From positions 10,680,001-10,744,000 of the forward strand of contig CAMRHE010000012.1 in assembly GCA_947044405.1 (NCBI GenBank): a stretch of 64,000 bases of DNA, read 5' to 3'. The notes beneath the pieces were generated by a model that was given only the letters and a program-made list of their open reading frames with translations, had not been told where the DNA came from and did not search any database. Of the stretch, positions 1 to 15,000 are shown in pieces. Positions within the stretch are counted from its first letter, which is position 1. The number at the start of each line of letters is the position of its first letter. Made by a program: the position numbers and the translations under genes. The stretch is from Leptodactylus fallax (taxonomy: Eukaryota > Chordata > Amphibia > Anura > Leptodactylidae).

Positions 1-2805
1 AAATAAAACTAACAAGTTCTAGCTTATTCTTTGTGGTAAATCCCACAATCAGTCACAGACCATCAGTGTTGCGCTACTTGAAGACAGCACCAATAACACT
101 TGATCCTGATCCCTCATCTTACTCAGTGATTCCAGATTGTTCGATGCCGTCCACCCTTTCGAAAAAAATTTCATTAGAAAGGTATTCAACAATAGCGCCA
201 TAGGTCTGCTGCAGATCAAACACATACTACCCAGCGAAGGGGAGTTATTTTTGACTGTAACCGCTTTGCCAAATATTGTGAACAGCTGTGGTTTTGAAGC
301 AGAGCAGAAGTCAATGGGACAAACAAAGTAGTTTAGAAAGAATGGACCCACAGATGAATAACGTAAAAGCAGCAGACTGGGATATAATAATGCTTTCAGC
401 TCCAAGCCCACCAATTTTAATTCAACTCTTAAAATTATTTTCAGAAGTCCAACAAGCATATGAAAATAGAGCAGTTGTTCCCCACAGAGTCTGCAAAAAT
501 GTATTTGAGGACGGATATGAACAATGCTTTTAATTAGTGTAACAGGATTGTGGTGGAAAGGAAAACTTCATAGAGGTCATAAAGCACTGTGAAAATAGAC
601 CCCGGAAAACACACATCCAGTAAAAATAGAAAATCAATGGAAAGTCAAAAAGAAATCATGTTCTACATCTAACGTGGCAACACTTACAGAAGACTCTAAA
701 ACATTTACAAGGTAAAATGTGCGTGCAGATCATAACTGCAATAAAAAAATCAGAAATGGATGTCATCTAAAATACATATTGCCAAGCTTATCTTTGAAAA
801 CTCTCACACATGAAAGCATCAGTCACCTGGCACCATATAAAACAGACATGGACAACACTTATAACAGTGATGGATTTACATTTAGCCCTGACAGTAACAC
901 AGAACAGAAAAAGATGTAGCTTGCAATTATGTCAAATGTATGAAATGAAAGCGCAACCCAGAAGCTGCAAGCTAAAAGCTCTATCTAATGATGTTCATGC
1001 TAAGGGGCCGTTCATATAACATCTTGATTATAAGTTTTGGGGTTTTTTTTTTAATAAATTTTTCTATGTTTTATTTATTTTTTTATATTTTAATTATATT
1101 TTTGGTGGCAGTTTGGAGGAAGTTTTGTGATCATAATATGAGTAGGGGTTATTGTTCAGGGAGGGTGAGCTGCCAGATAACCTTCTGAAACTGTGATTTT
1201 GTGTTATCTGCCCTCAGTTTCATAATAGTGATGTTACCTTTCATTGCAAACCTGCCTGTAATGATGAGAAGACTGCTGAAAAGTGATCTCTACAGAACAG
1301 GAAAGTGTCAGCCTTTTGTGAGGCTTGGTGGCCAGAATACAAAGTGAAAGATTTCAGAAACCATTTTAAATATAAAGACACGAAAAAAACAAAAAAGTAT
1401 ACCACATTTTTAAACATAAAATCATGATTTAAACCAAACATAATTTTCTGAAATTTAAGGGACATTGAGCCGAAATTTGGAGATATCAGTAAGAAACTTC
1501 CTGATCTCTGCAGGATTTCTATAATAATGCTTATTTCAGTAGCATGCAGAAAATCCTAAAGACTGAAATAAAGTGCATTTCAAATTACCTTATTTTTCAG
1601 ACTATAAGATGCACTTTCCCCCCCCCCCAAATTTGGGAGGAAAATAGGGAGTGCGTCTTAAAGTCCGAATGCATCGCCCCACTCCTACCGCCGCCGGCTT
1701 CCTGCAACAGCAGGAGTGAGGCGATGCTGCGGACCCTGGGCACGAGAAGTGAGTGTCCCGGTGCGAACCCATCCCAGCATCCGCCGGGTCTGTAAAGATA
1801 ATGGCAGCCGCTCTGCTGCAGAGTGGTCTCCATAGCTACCAGGTCTCCACTGTAATGTACAGCGTAAAACTGGAGCTAATGCCCGCGAACAGAGTCCACT
1901 CTGATCGTGGTCATTACTACCTGTAAGCCCCCCCAAACTGCCCCCCCCCACCCCCCACTCGGGCCGGTAACACATACACATTAGGTATCCCTGTGTCCGA
2001 AAATGCTGGGTCTACAAACTTATAAAAATATTTTTCCCTTAGGGTGAATGTCATAGCGGGATAAAGAATCACAAGTGCCGAACTGCCATTTTTTTCACTG
2101 TTTCACCTCTTTTGAATAAAAAGAGATCTAAGCAACAGACATTCCCCAAAATGGTATAACTAAAAAGAACACCTGACCCTGCAAAAAAAGACACCCTATG
2201 CATCCCCGTACAGATGCAGGGCCACCTGTCAATGTGGCCTTGTAGCTGTTGCAAAACTACAACTCCCATATATTAAATATTTTACCACATTTTTTTGCTT
2301 CAAAATTTTTTCCCTATTTTCCTCCTCTAAAGCCTAGTCCTAAAAATATGGTAAGTTTAATAATTTATTTCTAATTTAGTGTATTCCACGCCACTGATTC
2401 TAGCACAGTTGGAATTTTTTTCTCTAGTTCCCAGTGCAGGTAAGTTCTCATGCCTGATAAACTATATAGATGAGAGGTCTTGGGCCACAGCAGACAAGGA
2501 GGTGCGATTCTGAGCTGTGACACTACCTGCCTCTGAATGAACAGTGTCAGAGAGCTCTGAATCAGACGCCCTTGTCTGCTCCTGCTTGAGACCACCCACT
2601 TGACAGTAGTAAACCTAAGCATATCCGACACCAAAACTAACAGCACTCAACAGGAAAAGTGGGGGCTAGAAAAAAAAAAAAAAACACATCGGAGCTGCGC
2701 ATATTAAAATATGGAAAGAGCTGGGGTTGGCAGATATGGTGAAAGGTCCTTTTTAACCAATGCATTCAAGTAAAAAGGACAGCTCAGCAACAAAACATAT
2801 AATAC
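1..2805. other. BLTP1 intron 18 (partial): mostly unassigned, one palindromic repeat
   Basis: Sequence downstream of the last recognised exon. It holds a repeat related to the one at 54465-54840 (about 1590-1790) and short homopolymers. The small ORFs at 49-459 and 288-533 resemble nothing I know. No exon could be supported. Confidence 0.6.
1590..1790. repeat. Palindromic interspersed repeat (GACTATAAGANGCAC family)
   Basis: A hairpin arm GACTATAAGATGCAC (about 1602) faces GTGCGTCTTAAAGTC (about 1651), followed by a GC-rich stretch (ATGCATCGCCCCACTCCT) shared with the copy near 54510-54590. A C-run of about 11 follows the first arm. It is probably a foldback MITE. Confidence 0.6.
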
Positions 2806-3011
2806 CTTTATGGACAGAAAGGCTTTCAGGAGGGGTCCATAGAAAATAACTTGTGAATCAGGAGACAGCTCTAGCTCCACATGCAGTTTATCTGGCGGCA
2901 GCTCAGAAGGATCCACTGCAGGTCTGCTTAAAGAAGTGGGAGATGTGACTCTCTCTGATGTTCTCTGACAAGGTCTCAGCATTGAGAGCATAGATTCTTC
3001 CATTTCTGATA
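2806..3011 (-). CDS. BLTP1: BLTP1 exon (residues 679-747), last exon in window
   Basis: 206 nt, acceptor TATCAG, donor GTATTA. It encodes [20 protein letters not shown], then [20 protein letters not shown] and [19 protein letters not shown]. In other vertebrates the next exon begins ENYFGEDD. No such exon is visible between 1 and 2805. Confidence 0.94.
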
Positions 3012-6000
3012 CTGATAACACAAAAACTGGAGTTTACAACAGGAAGGAAAGTTATTGAAAGTTTAACCCCATAAAAAATAAAATGATCAGTTAACTCACA
3101 TGACTGTTTTAGCTGTTCATCAGCCTTTTGGGGATATATAGGATGCCAGGTATAGTCAATATTTAACAAAACAGAGGGAACAGTCCAGCACTCCACCCAG
3201 CCAGACCTTTTTGCAGAGAAAAATAGATTTGTCAAATCAGAAAGATTATTATATTGATGTACATGTTAAAAGGGGATAATGAAGCTCTTTTAGTACATAA
3301 ATACAAGATTAAATCTGCACAAAATAAGATTAAAAATAAAAGCATAAATCTGGCAAACAAAGTATGTCAAACGCTGTGAATGTTAGGTAAAGAAAGACTT
3401 ACCCAGCTTTTGTTACATTTCTCCATTTTGGTTTGCAATTTTTCTGTCCACTCTGATTCTCTGCAGAGCTGCAAGAGTCAGGACTAGTTTTATTCAGATG
3501 ACAGTCTTTTACCAACGTCAATAAGGAATATTTACTGGGGTGGCAGTCCGGTAAATACAAATGCAGGTCTACATCTCCCCCCTAAAATGAAACAGTACAG
3601 ATATAAAACATTTTATTTGGGTTTTAATAATTTCAACATGATTTACTTAGGCATTTTTTTTTCAACTTATGCATACAAAAAAAATGTTTCGACAAACAAG
3701 CACAATATAACTTATACTCAGAAAGAATAAACAGAACATCCAATACATGGAAATACTGACAACATTAATGTGAATAACTGTGTGTGTAGTAAATAACGGT
3801 ATTTAGCTTGTCATTGGTATATTCATGATAAAAACAATACATATACATAGGTACGGCTCCATTTTCTGCATGTTGTACTCATAGGTCCAAACCAAAAGAT
3901 CTTTGTTTTGTTTTTTTTCTAAATATAAACTTTATTCATTTTTTTATGCATATAAAATGGTACACGAACACATTTTAGAACAATCAAATACAACAGCAAC
4001 CCCATCAATGCAATGCAGGGCATCTCAACAACAGGTGCATAAGAATCACATCTTACATGTTACACAGCAAGATTCTTCAAGATTAATATAAAATGTATTC
4101 AGCACTTTAGGGAAACAATGCAACCTAATCATAAACTTTGTGAAACAATGGGATGTACTATAAAAAACTGCGCAAACAAATCCTATGTATTGCCCTCCAT
4201 GAATCCTTATGCTCATTCCAGTATATCTATTTCTCAGTGGAACAACTCATGTGACAATATTAAACTTCCTAGTCAAATATACAAAACATTCATGTACCTT
4301 CTAAAATGTTCAACAGACGTGTTCCTCCACAAAGCAGTCATTTCTAAACACCTGTGAATACCCTGTACACTTTTGACCCTATTCCAGAGTTTTTGCTGCA
4401 TTTTATAAATTATACGTTTAGACTTGTCAACCCATAAACCATCAGTCTCTGATCAGGAAAAAAAAGCATTATCCCATTGTCCATGTGTAGTAAAGTATTT
4501 GCAGACTGTCCTATCTACGCTTTCTACTAATGATAAAAGAAAAAAAAATACATCCACATAGGTACTGTTCCATTTTTCACATCCTGTGCTCAGTTGTCTA
4601 AACCAAAAGACATTGCTTTGTTCAAATTGCTTGGTAGGTGAATTTTAAGGCAATGATACTTACTCTTAAGGAAAATCTAGTACTGCACGTACTTGGAACA
4701 AAATCAGTAAATGGCAGCGCAAAATCAATGTTTAATGTTTCTCCACAGGCAGCCAGATACACTAGAATAACAAAAACAGTCTATAAAATGTAGGGAAAAA
4801 TCTATACAAAGATATTCAGCACTCAAGAAAAATGGGTGTAAGAAAGGAAACACCTTGCATATGTTCTATAATAGCAATCACTGGCTACTATTGATTTACC
4901 ATTTGATATGGAGCAACAATAGTATAAAACCACTCCGAAGCAACTCTAGCTAATTCATGACAATACAAAGAAAAGCACTACAATGAGAAACAGAAACCAT
5001 GCTAAGTGAAACATTAAGTTGTGTGCATATACAAAAGCGTTATTTACATACAAAATACTGGTTGGAATGAAGACTTAATTTTTTTTTTATAATTCCTTCA
5101 CATAAAAGCAACTAGAGAGACAGTGTTGTAACAATGTCAGCTACAGTGGGGAAAAAAAGTAGTCATCCACCAATTGTGCAAGTTCTCCCACTTAAAAAGA
5201 TGAGAAAGGCCTGTAATTGACATCATAGGTAGACCTCAACTATGAGAGACAAAATGAGAAAACAAATCCAGAAAATAGTGGAGTTTGGAGTGTGACTGTT
5301 TGAGGTTGTGGACAGGTGTCTTTTATACTGATAACAATGTCAAACAGGAGCCATTACTACAGGTAATGAGTGGAGGACAGAGGAGCCTCTTAAAGAAGAA
5401 GTTACAGGTCTGTGAGAGCCAGAAATCTTGCTTGTTTGTAGGTGACCAAATACTTATTTTCCACCATAATTTGCAAATAAATTCTTAAAAAATCAGACAA
5501 TGTGATTTTCTAGATATGTTTTCTCATTTTGTCTCTCATAGTTGAGGTCTACCTATGATGACAATTACAGGCCTCTCTCATCTTAAGTGGGAGAACTTGC
5601 ACAATTGGTGGCTGACTAAATACTTTTTTTCCCACTGTAAATGTGAGATACATTTTCACTAGGCTCATTGGACTAATGTTCTTGATCTGAAAGATTAGTT
5701 TCACAAATATATGGTCTTTAGGGCATAATAAAATATAACTGTAGTTCAGAGGTTACAGCAGCACAATCAGAAGCCATAGCCATAGCCTACCCAAGTAATA
5801 TTACTCAAGAACACTCGAAAACATTGGTAATATTGAAGCATTTCTTAGTTCCCACGTTTCAGAGGTATGCGCTCATCATGATTTGTTGGCTACTTTGCCG
5901 TACACTTCTTGGAGAAGACATTTTTACTCATCTTCCAAAACAAGATTTCAACTGCATATGCAGTTACAATGAGTATGTGTCTTTATGGGGCAAGTCAAGA

Positions 6001-9000
6001 GAGGTAGTTCTTGGCGGAAAAGGCATTTGACCAAGAGCAACCTAATGTGTATGGGCTTTACTATGCTCATGCCTCACTGTTATTTTCCCTATGGGGTCTC
6101 AATAAACCTCTGTTTTAGGTTATTATATAATACTACAATTTGACAATAAATAGAACAAAAAAAAAAAAAAAAAAAAAAAAGGAGATGATATTGTTTCACT
6201 CCACGCCACGTTCTAAGTGCTTATTCAACCTGGTGTAAGTGGAGCTGGATTGGATTACTTCTATATATAGCTACCGTATTTATGCGCTCCCCTGATGCAG
6301 TCTAAATGTTACTTTATTGTTTCTATTTTGCTATACTGTTTTTGTTCGACTACTATGTACTAAAGTTTGAAAACCTTAAAGAGATCCTATCACCTTCTCC
6401 AAGCATATTCAACTATTACCACTGTGTTACAGAGCACATTACAGTGATAAGCATCATAGTTTCGTTAAGTTTGTCACTTTGTAGATTTGGAGAAAGACAA
6501 CTTTGAAGTCTGATGCAAATGAGGTAGTTGGAGCACTGGAGACGGGCCTTCAGCCCTAGAGCACTGCTCTTGCTGCTCAAGTATGATGGGGAGGATCAAC
6601 TCCAACTGCATGTAGTGGTGCAGGTAAGAGAAGGTAGGGGTTTGAGTGGCAAGAGCAGTGCTCCAATAGCTGAAGGTCTGCCTCCAGTGCACCAACTGCC
6701 TCATTTGTATAAGACTTCAAAGTTGTTGATCTACAAATCTATAAAAGTAACATACATAGAGGTATGTTGTTTACCACTGTAATGTGCTCTGCAATACAGT
6801 GGAGGCAGTTGTATATGATTGGAGGAGGTGGTAGGCCTCTTCAATAAAAGCAGATTAAACATAAAAAGGGAGGGGGATTCACAATCCCTCAACCATTATT
6901 ATATTATTAACGGAGTTGGAAATAGAAGAATGGAAAAACATTTTTAATATTCCATAGTGTAGCAAGCTGTCAGAAATTCAACTAGATTGTGAATTTGTAT
7001 TTTGTGTCCTGTAGATGCTTTTTGGCAAAATGAAGAGTACAACCATAATGTATATTCCCCTTTATGTCGATCAGTATTTTCTATACTAGAATTTGCACTT
7101 ACAGCCCTTTTAATAACCTATAAACATGTGTGAGCCAAGTGATTAAGAGCAAGAATCTCACCATTTTCCTGCTGCTTTGTTGAGCAATCTATCCAATTGT
7201 GTTGATTTGCTGCCCAGATCATCTCAAACTGATGAAACATGATCTTTAAGTTCCAAGTATATGGGACAAATGAAAACAAATCTGGCGGACTGTCACTGGA
7301 CCAGTCTTGAATGAGATCTATAATAAAAGTAGAAAAGTAGAAAGAGCAAATTAAAGTAAACAGTAGTATATCATTACACCTACAATGAATTTTAGAGTTC
7401 GCAGCTTAAGACAAATCTACACAGAATTCCAGCAGCTTTCAAGTCTAATGCCGTTAGCGCTAGGACAATATTCTGTCCATAGCTGGGCAGGTGTTCTTTT
7501 TCACCTAAAATACCAATATTTGATGAAATTAAGCAAAGTTACTTAAGAAAAGACAACTCATTTCTGTATTCACTAACATGTTGAGCACAATGCTCGGCAC
7601 AATCAGAAAATTTTACAGGATTCCCAACATTCCTCATGCAAAGCTTCAATGGCCTACTTACAAGGAGATCTGGCAAAACCTTATTCTATACTATTCCAAG
7701 CAGAAAAAAAAGCATACATGGCTAAACAAATAAAGGAAACCTAACTAAACCATAATAGGTATAGGGAATCCATAGGATCTGTTAAAAACACAAACTCTAG
7801 CAGATCATAAGGAATAAGAGGGCTAAATCTCAATTTAAAAAAATACTAAACAAAAATCCATTAACTTTATTGTAAAGTCTCTAACTATAACGTATTAGAG
7901 TATCTTTTTGTTTAGACTTCCTAGATGGTGTGCTCGGTGTTGATCACAAGCATGTAAGAAGTTAAACTGCCTGGATCACAGATTTCTCCACTTCTGGTTA
8001 TAACAGCAGAAAGTCTGTCCATACCCCTGTGTTGATCATATCGACATGACAGTTGTGCCAGCTCAATCATATAGTTATTGTAAGTTAGAAGTTTTAACAA
8101 ATATTAAACATATGTCATGTCCCTAGGATAAGACATTAATGTGTGGCCAGTAGAGGATTGACTACTGAAAAAACAAGAGAGTTATAGCACTAGGTGGGGA
8201 ACTGCAGTCCTATAGACTCAGAATCACTATCATTCAGGTACAGGTGCATCTCAATAAATTAGAATATCTTTGAATCTTTGATTCATTTCAGTAATTCAGT
8301 AATACAATTCATAATCAGCGTCTTCCATGATTGTGTGTCCTACTGAACCAGACTGAGGGACCATTTAAAGGCTTAGGAAACCTTGGCAGGTGACACACTG
8401 AATTTACAATACTGAACTTTTTTACAATATTCTAATTTTCTTAGATTCGGGTTTTCATTACCTGTAATCCATAATCAACATTTACAGAAATAAAACACTT
8501 GAAATAGAACACTCTGTGTGTAAAGAATCTAGAAAATATAGGTCACTTTTTTAATTTAATTACAGAAATAAACGTTTCAAAGATATTCTAATTTATTGAG
8601 ATGCACCTGTATTCCTAAATAGGGCCCAGCTGCACTACTAGACACAACCCATTGATGTGATGAGTATGCAGGACTATGAAGATGCTGTGATTTTCTCATT
8701 ATTAATGTGCGCCTTCCAGTGATCAAGCGGAAGGTTAGTTAAAATGACAATAACTGCAAAACGTAGGAGATAAGGAGGGGTGGTATCATGAGTCAACAGA
8801 TTATAAATGTATGACAAAGAAATACTGGTCCAGAGTAGAAGTATGCCAAAACCTGATTATTGATTTTCTAATATGATAAAGTTTTTTTTTTACCTGTGAA
8901 AAAGTTTTTCTGAGCAAAAATAAAGTGGTATGTTGCCTTGTAGACTTCAAGTTCACATTGCCATGTCTGGGGCATATTCCACACTCTGGGATAGCTGGCA

Positions 9001-12000
9001 TTTATATGAAACTACAACAAAAAAAAGAAATCCCAAGATTAGCAATACAGACTACAGTTCTATTCTGAACAGTTCCTTATGAAAAACCCTTCAAATATAC
9101 TGGCATTTAGTAAATACTTACATACCCCATAAAATAACTTTGGAACATCTTGTGTTAGAACTCTTTATTGCGACGCTCCTTTTTTTTTCTTCTTGGAAAT
9201 GTATGAACAAACTGACAATGATGTGTTACCAGATGGGCGTTTGGGTCCAGTTATGGCTTAAAGGAGGTTTTCCAGGCTACAATTTTTCATGACTTATCTT
9301 ATATTAATCATTAGTGGTCCAACACTTGACACACTAGTCTGCTGTTCACAGCAGTTGATACACAGAGATTTGGGGAGGAAGCAGATAACTCTGTCCCATG
9401 TGTAGTGGCCAGACCAGGTACTGCAGGTCAGCTACCATTTTTTTGCAAAGGGACCTAAGGTGTAGTGACTTAATTCTGCCACTATATAGAAAAAGCGGAC
9501 TGCTTTGTGGATTTCAGCTGCGGAGAACAGCTTATCGATCGGAGTAGTGGGTATCAGACCCCCACACATATGATATTAGAGACCCATCATTGTTTTAGCC
9601 TGGAAAACCCCTTTGCCTTTCCACTTTTTACCTGACAAGTTAATGTCCAGCTCATACATTTCCAAAAGGAATAACAGTGAAACAGCAAACCACAGAGCTC
9701 TAAAGCTGGCCATACACATAAGCTGGATGAGGCTTGCTCGGCTGACAGCTTTCTCCCCCAAGTCCCCCGTACACATGCACGCTTGGTCTCTTTAAAGGGC
9801 AAAGAAAAGAAAGTCGCTGACAAAGAACTCTTGCAGCTGCTCAAAAGTACCATGCAGTTTAAATCTATCTTTACACCTCAGATGGTTGGAGGAGTGTCTA
9901 CACATCTAATGCGTATGGCCAGTCTAAATAGGTTCTCCAGGAATAGGCCAAAAAAAAAAAAAAATATTATATATTATATATATATATATCTCTCTATCTC
10001 AAGTTACCTGCCTCAATACCTACCTGCATCCTCTAGACCACCCCTGATCTTCTCTATGTGATACCCATCCTGGGCTTAACACCGTGATCTCCTATCAGGC
10101 TGTGTGTCAGCCTGACAGAGTTTCTGATACATTGACCATAACAAAGCTAACAACAGAAGATGTTGGAGCAGCTAAGAAGAGAGGATGTGTTGCTCACAAT
10201 TATGCCCCTAGAGGCAAAATGAGCCCATGCATCTTAATAACAGGATACAGGTATCAGACACCCTGATTTTTTATTTATTTATTTTTTTAAAGCTTTTATT
10301 TTTGGGCCTATTCATTGAAACCCCTTAAAGAAAATATGTTGTAGAACTGTTGTAGAAAAATAACTGCCCATACAGCTATTTATAAACTAACTTAAATCAT
10401 ATGGCATATGTGTGTGAAAGTCAAGCCAACATCTTGTTCCTCCTTTATCATAGCAGATAAATTAAAGTAGATAAGGCAAGAGTAGAGACTTTAAGGGTAT
10501 AGATGTATTCATTAGGAATGCTCCTGATGTGAAGCAAGCCAGAAGGCAGCTAACAGATAAAGGAAAGACATGTCACCTTGAATCGCAGTCTCAAATTTGA
10601 CAAAATGTAGTCAGATAACGAAAGATCATTTACTGCTTACTGACTGAACTTACCGCTAGCATTTCTGCTTCAAGTAGTGTCCTGTACTGCATACTGGTAG
10701 TAGTGTCAACATGTAACAACTGCCCTTTGATAGTGGGAGAATAACCTGGACAAAAAGATGATAAAGTTAACGAAAAGTAAAACATACATATATGCATACA
10801 ATATATACATATATGCATACAATATATGCCTATAAACATGCTTCTGGCACCAGGAAGCTACCGGATACAGGGTTGGAAGCAGCCTGAGGCTTGAAACCCC
10901 CTTAATGAGAGTAACAAATATTTGCTCCACTGTTTATAACTCGTCTAGTCATTTCCCCATTTAATATAACATGGTTTTATGGTAATATTTTGCCCTAAAA
11001 ATGTTTTCCCGTCTATGGAATTTATACCAGTGCATAATGTTCTTCTTTTTGCGCCAAACTCTATCAACCTGCATGCATTCAGTATGTACAAAATAATGGA
11101 AATCGCAATACATACTTTAAATTTCTCTTGTTGATACCATTCTGTTTACATCTACAATGTTCTTATTAAAGGGAGTCTACTTCCACTTCCAAGTATATTA
11201 AACTGCCACCACTGCATTACAGGACACATTACAATGATATACAACATATCCCTGCTATGTATTTCAATTTTATAGATTTGGAGAAAAACAACTTTGAATA
11301 TTTTGGAAAAATGGGCAGATGGTGCAGTGGGGGACAGGCTGAAGGCTCAGGATGTTCTGCTCCTGCTGTAAGTAAGATGGGTGATGTCATAGCAGTTGGG
11401 AGGAGTTACTCTCACTGTACAGGGTGGTTCAGGCAGGAGATGATAGGGTCTGAGTGTTAAGAGCAGTGCTCCAGGTAACTGAAGTCCCACCCCCAGTGCA
11501 ACAACTGCCTCATTTGCATAAGACTTCAAACCTGTTTCTCTCCAATTCTACAAAAGTGACAAACATAACAGAGGTATGACGATTTCACTGTAATGTGTTC
11601 TGTACGTGGTGGTGACCATGAATATGCTCTGCATAAGTAGTAGATTCCCTTTGAAGAGTATTATAGTGTCTGAAGGACAATACCTTCAATTGTAATAGTT
11701 GTATACTTACAGTGTTTGGTCTTATCCTGCTTTCTTCAATAAGCCAAACTATCACAGTGTTACCTATTTTTCCTAGCATAGATTACTGTGCAAACAGGAG
11801 GTCTCTCTCTGCTGCCTGTGGATACTATTAAGAACTACCATGTGGTGTCAGATCCATCAAAGTCCTTCCCCCCTGTTCTTCTGCCCTACCTCTTCTGTCA
11901 ACATGCATCCCTGCTTCTCCTATGCCTCTTACATTTGCTCCATCTATCACATACTGCCCATAGTTCCCTCTTCTCTCAGGTCACTATGTACCCATCACAG

Positions 12001-15000
12001 TGTTATCAGCAGAATTTGGTGCAGCTTTCACAACCTGTGATGATCATCCTCACAGTGTACGATCCTGTATATAGTATTATGAACTCTACAGTGTTTTGCA
12101 GAAATAGGAAATACAGATGGGTACAGGTACTAGACATGAGTGACAGCATCAGTAATATAAGATTCTGGATCTACTTCAATGGCGCTGACGTGTTGCTTTA
12201 AACTTAATAAAAAATAGATTGCACCAAAAATCTGCATTAAGAAAGCTCATCTACAATTTGGATTGCTGACCCTTTCTGTTTATATTTCTGTCAGTGACAC
12301 GACTCTTATCAAGTCATCTGTGATCATAGTTTTACTATGTGATTTTTGGCAAAAAGAACCCTTTATTCAAATTTCATAAATCTCATATAACACAACTGAT
12401 TATACAAAGTTAAAGGGGTTGTCCAGGATCTTTTTTTTTTCTAATTTGAGGCCGGGGAAGGTGTAAAAAACACACTCACCTGTCCCGGATGCCTCCAAGC
12501 ATGGTCCAGTCCTGCAACTCCGCTGTTTTCTTCTGGCGAAAGCCCCGCCGCACAAGACTGCTAAGGCCAATCAGCGGCCTAAGGTAAGGGACATAGGACA
12601 TCAAAGCCGGGGAGGATTTCTGGCAAAAGACGACATCAGAGCAGGAGGACCGGACCACACTGGGAAGTACCGGAGCAAGCAGGGACAAGGTATGATTTTT
12701 GTTTATTTTCTTTTCACCTTCACCGGCCTATTTTAAAATAATTTTTATCTTGGACAACCTCTTTACGTTTCTCAGAAACATTAAGAGGAAAGTCAGCAAA
12801 GCCAGCCAATTTGGAAACATCTGTTAACTATTTTATATGTAGGGGAATATCTGGAGAATGAAGAGTTGGCATGATGGATTTCAACATGGTAGATCCTTTG
12901 TTTCCACAGGAGATAACCCAAAGATGGCTTTTTCCCCCCACTGAAAACACACAAGCCAAGAATGCATATGTGCAGAGGAGTCTGACAGACTAACGGTACG
13001 GTCAAACCAGTGTTGTGTGACCTTTCAGGGACTCCGTCCCTCATTCCGCTTCAAAAATGCAAGCAGAACTTTTCTCTCTGCTGATTTTGGGCAGAAACCG
13101 GGCAGACCCAATTATAGTCTATGGGATCCGTGGGTTTCCATGGTTAACCGCCTTTTAAGCGGATAGGGTTTCCATTTTTTGGTTCCCCAAGTGGAATCTA
13201 GCATTAAGGTGTATAGGCAGGCACTGAGCCCACTTGCTCCACTGACTATTTTCTCTGAATTCCCATTGGGAAAAAAAAAAAACTAATGTAAGGCTCAACC
13301 ACATTCCCTAGCAGATTAGAGGTTTTCTTTCTTCCCTGCACTTGGATCTCATATTACTGAATTAAAACAGAATATAAAGCTGTACATACAGCTGCTAACA
13401 ATCGTATTGTGCATGACTGACCAATGAATGTACTTGCTTACTATGCTTCATTATTGTGGACTGCTTCTTTCACATTGACTAGTAAATGTGATGCACAATG
13501 TGAGCTTTAAGGCAGACACTGGATTACTGAGTGAGAACCTGAGACACATAAGCAATGACACACATAACTTCTTATTGTGAGCAGCTTTCCGAATGGACAT
13601 TGGGCTACAGTAATGAAGTATAATAAGAAAAACACATTAGGCAGGTTAGTGCTGCACAATATTTTTTTTCCTTAAAACTTGACCTTCAAAATGCTTAAAT
13701 GTGGACCAGATAAGATCTCAAGACTACAAAATTCCTAGTTAGTGGCTTCTTGTCTAAGCAAACCAATCTAATACAATAACCAATGTCAGTAATGGGACAA
13801 CTGTTATAAAAGGCAACTACGGTAATAATCCATAAAATTTATTAACCTTATATACAAATAATTCTAGACTGCAATGACCACATCCGTATTCTATACATGC
13901 GAACTGCAATGGGTAATATGTATGAGTGATATCTTGGTTATATTAGTAGCACTGCGTATGACAGCTGAAACGTCACTAACTGTAAATGACGGAAGCATTT
14001 ATGGAGTTGTGTTTCATTTTTTTTTTTTATTATTTAATACTGCTGCTTATGGGGCAATACACATAGTAAACCAGTACTCACCTCTCCTCAGGCCTCCATT
14101 TCCAGCAGCAGCAGATCTATTCATCTCTATAAAGTCCCTGTGCCATTTTTGTCAGGTGACCACTGCAGCCAATCACATGCCTCAGTGGTCCCACCTCTTC
14201 ACAAATAGTACATTACAGCAGTCATTCTCTTTGCGAAGAGGTCATAGCTAAGGCTTGTGATTGGCTGAAGCAGTCCCTTCACAGAAATGGGAAGTCACTG
14301 GTGGAGTCATACAAGGAATCTGCATACAGATGAAAGGAGCTGTCGGCACTGGAAACTGATGTTCGAGGGAGTATTGTTTTCTTATGTTTATGGTCCCATT
14401 AGGACCAGTATTAGATAATAAAAAAAAATGAAACAGACAACCCCTTTAAAATTGTGGGCTCTTATGTGGCAGTTTTCTTTTCAGTATTCTTGATCGTGGT
14501 ACCGCAGATGTCGACTTCTGCTAGCCTACAGGCAGCAGGAGAAGATAAAAGGAAGTAAAGGTGCCACCAAACATTCAATAGCTGTTGGCTGAATGCTTGC
14601 TCAACAGACAGCTTTTCATTCGGATTGCCCCATACACATGTATGCTTGGCTTGGCCAAGAGTAAATGTTTTCTTGATGGGTAGAGGGAGTGACATCTCCT
14701 CTGGTAGCAGCTTATCTCATAGGGGAAGAGTCAAAATACCCCCATACACAAGATTCTTGGCAGACTTCATGAAAAGCAGCTGTTCTGTCCAAATCTCCTC
14801 TGCAGGATCACATTTTACACAAGATTTGGTTGTAGATAAACATACATAGAAGCAATGTACAGAAACATTTTATTGCAGATTATTTGCAGAGTGGCTTATT
14901 TTGTTATGCTAAATTTCCTTTACCTTTAAGGTTATAGTACAGAGCAACACATGGTACAGAAATTAGGGTACGGGGATTTTAGATTAAAAAAGAAAGGATC

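Larger units (their letters stand above)
4762..7161. other. BLTP1 intron 14
   Basis: Contains the Tc1 derivative at 5144-5637, a 24-bp A-run at 6157-6180 and the foldback MITE at 6376-6844. The remainder is unassigned AT-rich DNA. Confidence 0.7.

Noticed and set aside
49..533. Overlapping ORFs on both strands (136 and 81 residues)
   Set aside because: No recognisable domain, no splice or promoter context, and opposing frames of similar quality. Nothing ties them to BLTP1 or to a known transposon.
1..2805. Search for the next BLTP1 exon (expected to begin ENYFGEDD)
   Set aside because: No matching reverse-strand sequence with splice sites was seen, so the exon probably lies beyond the window.
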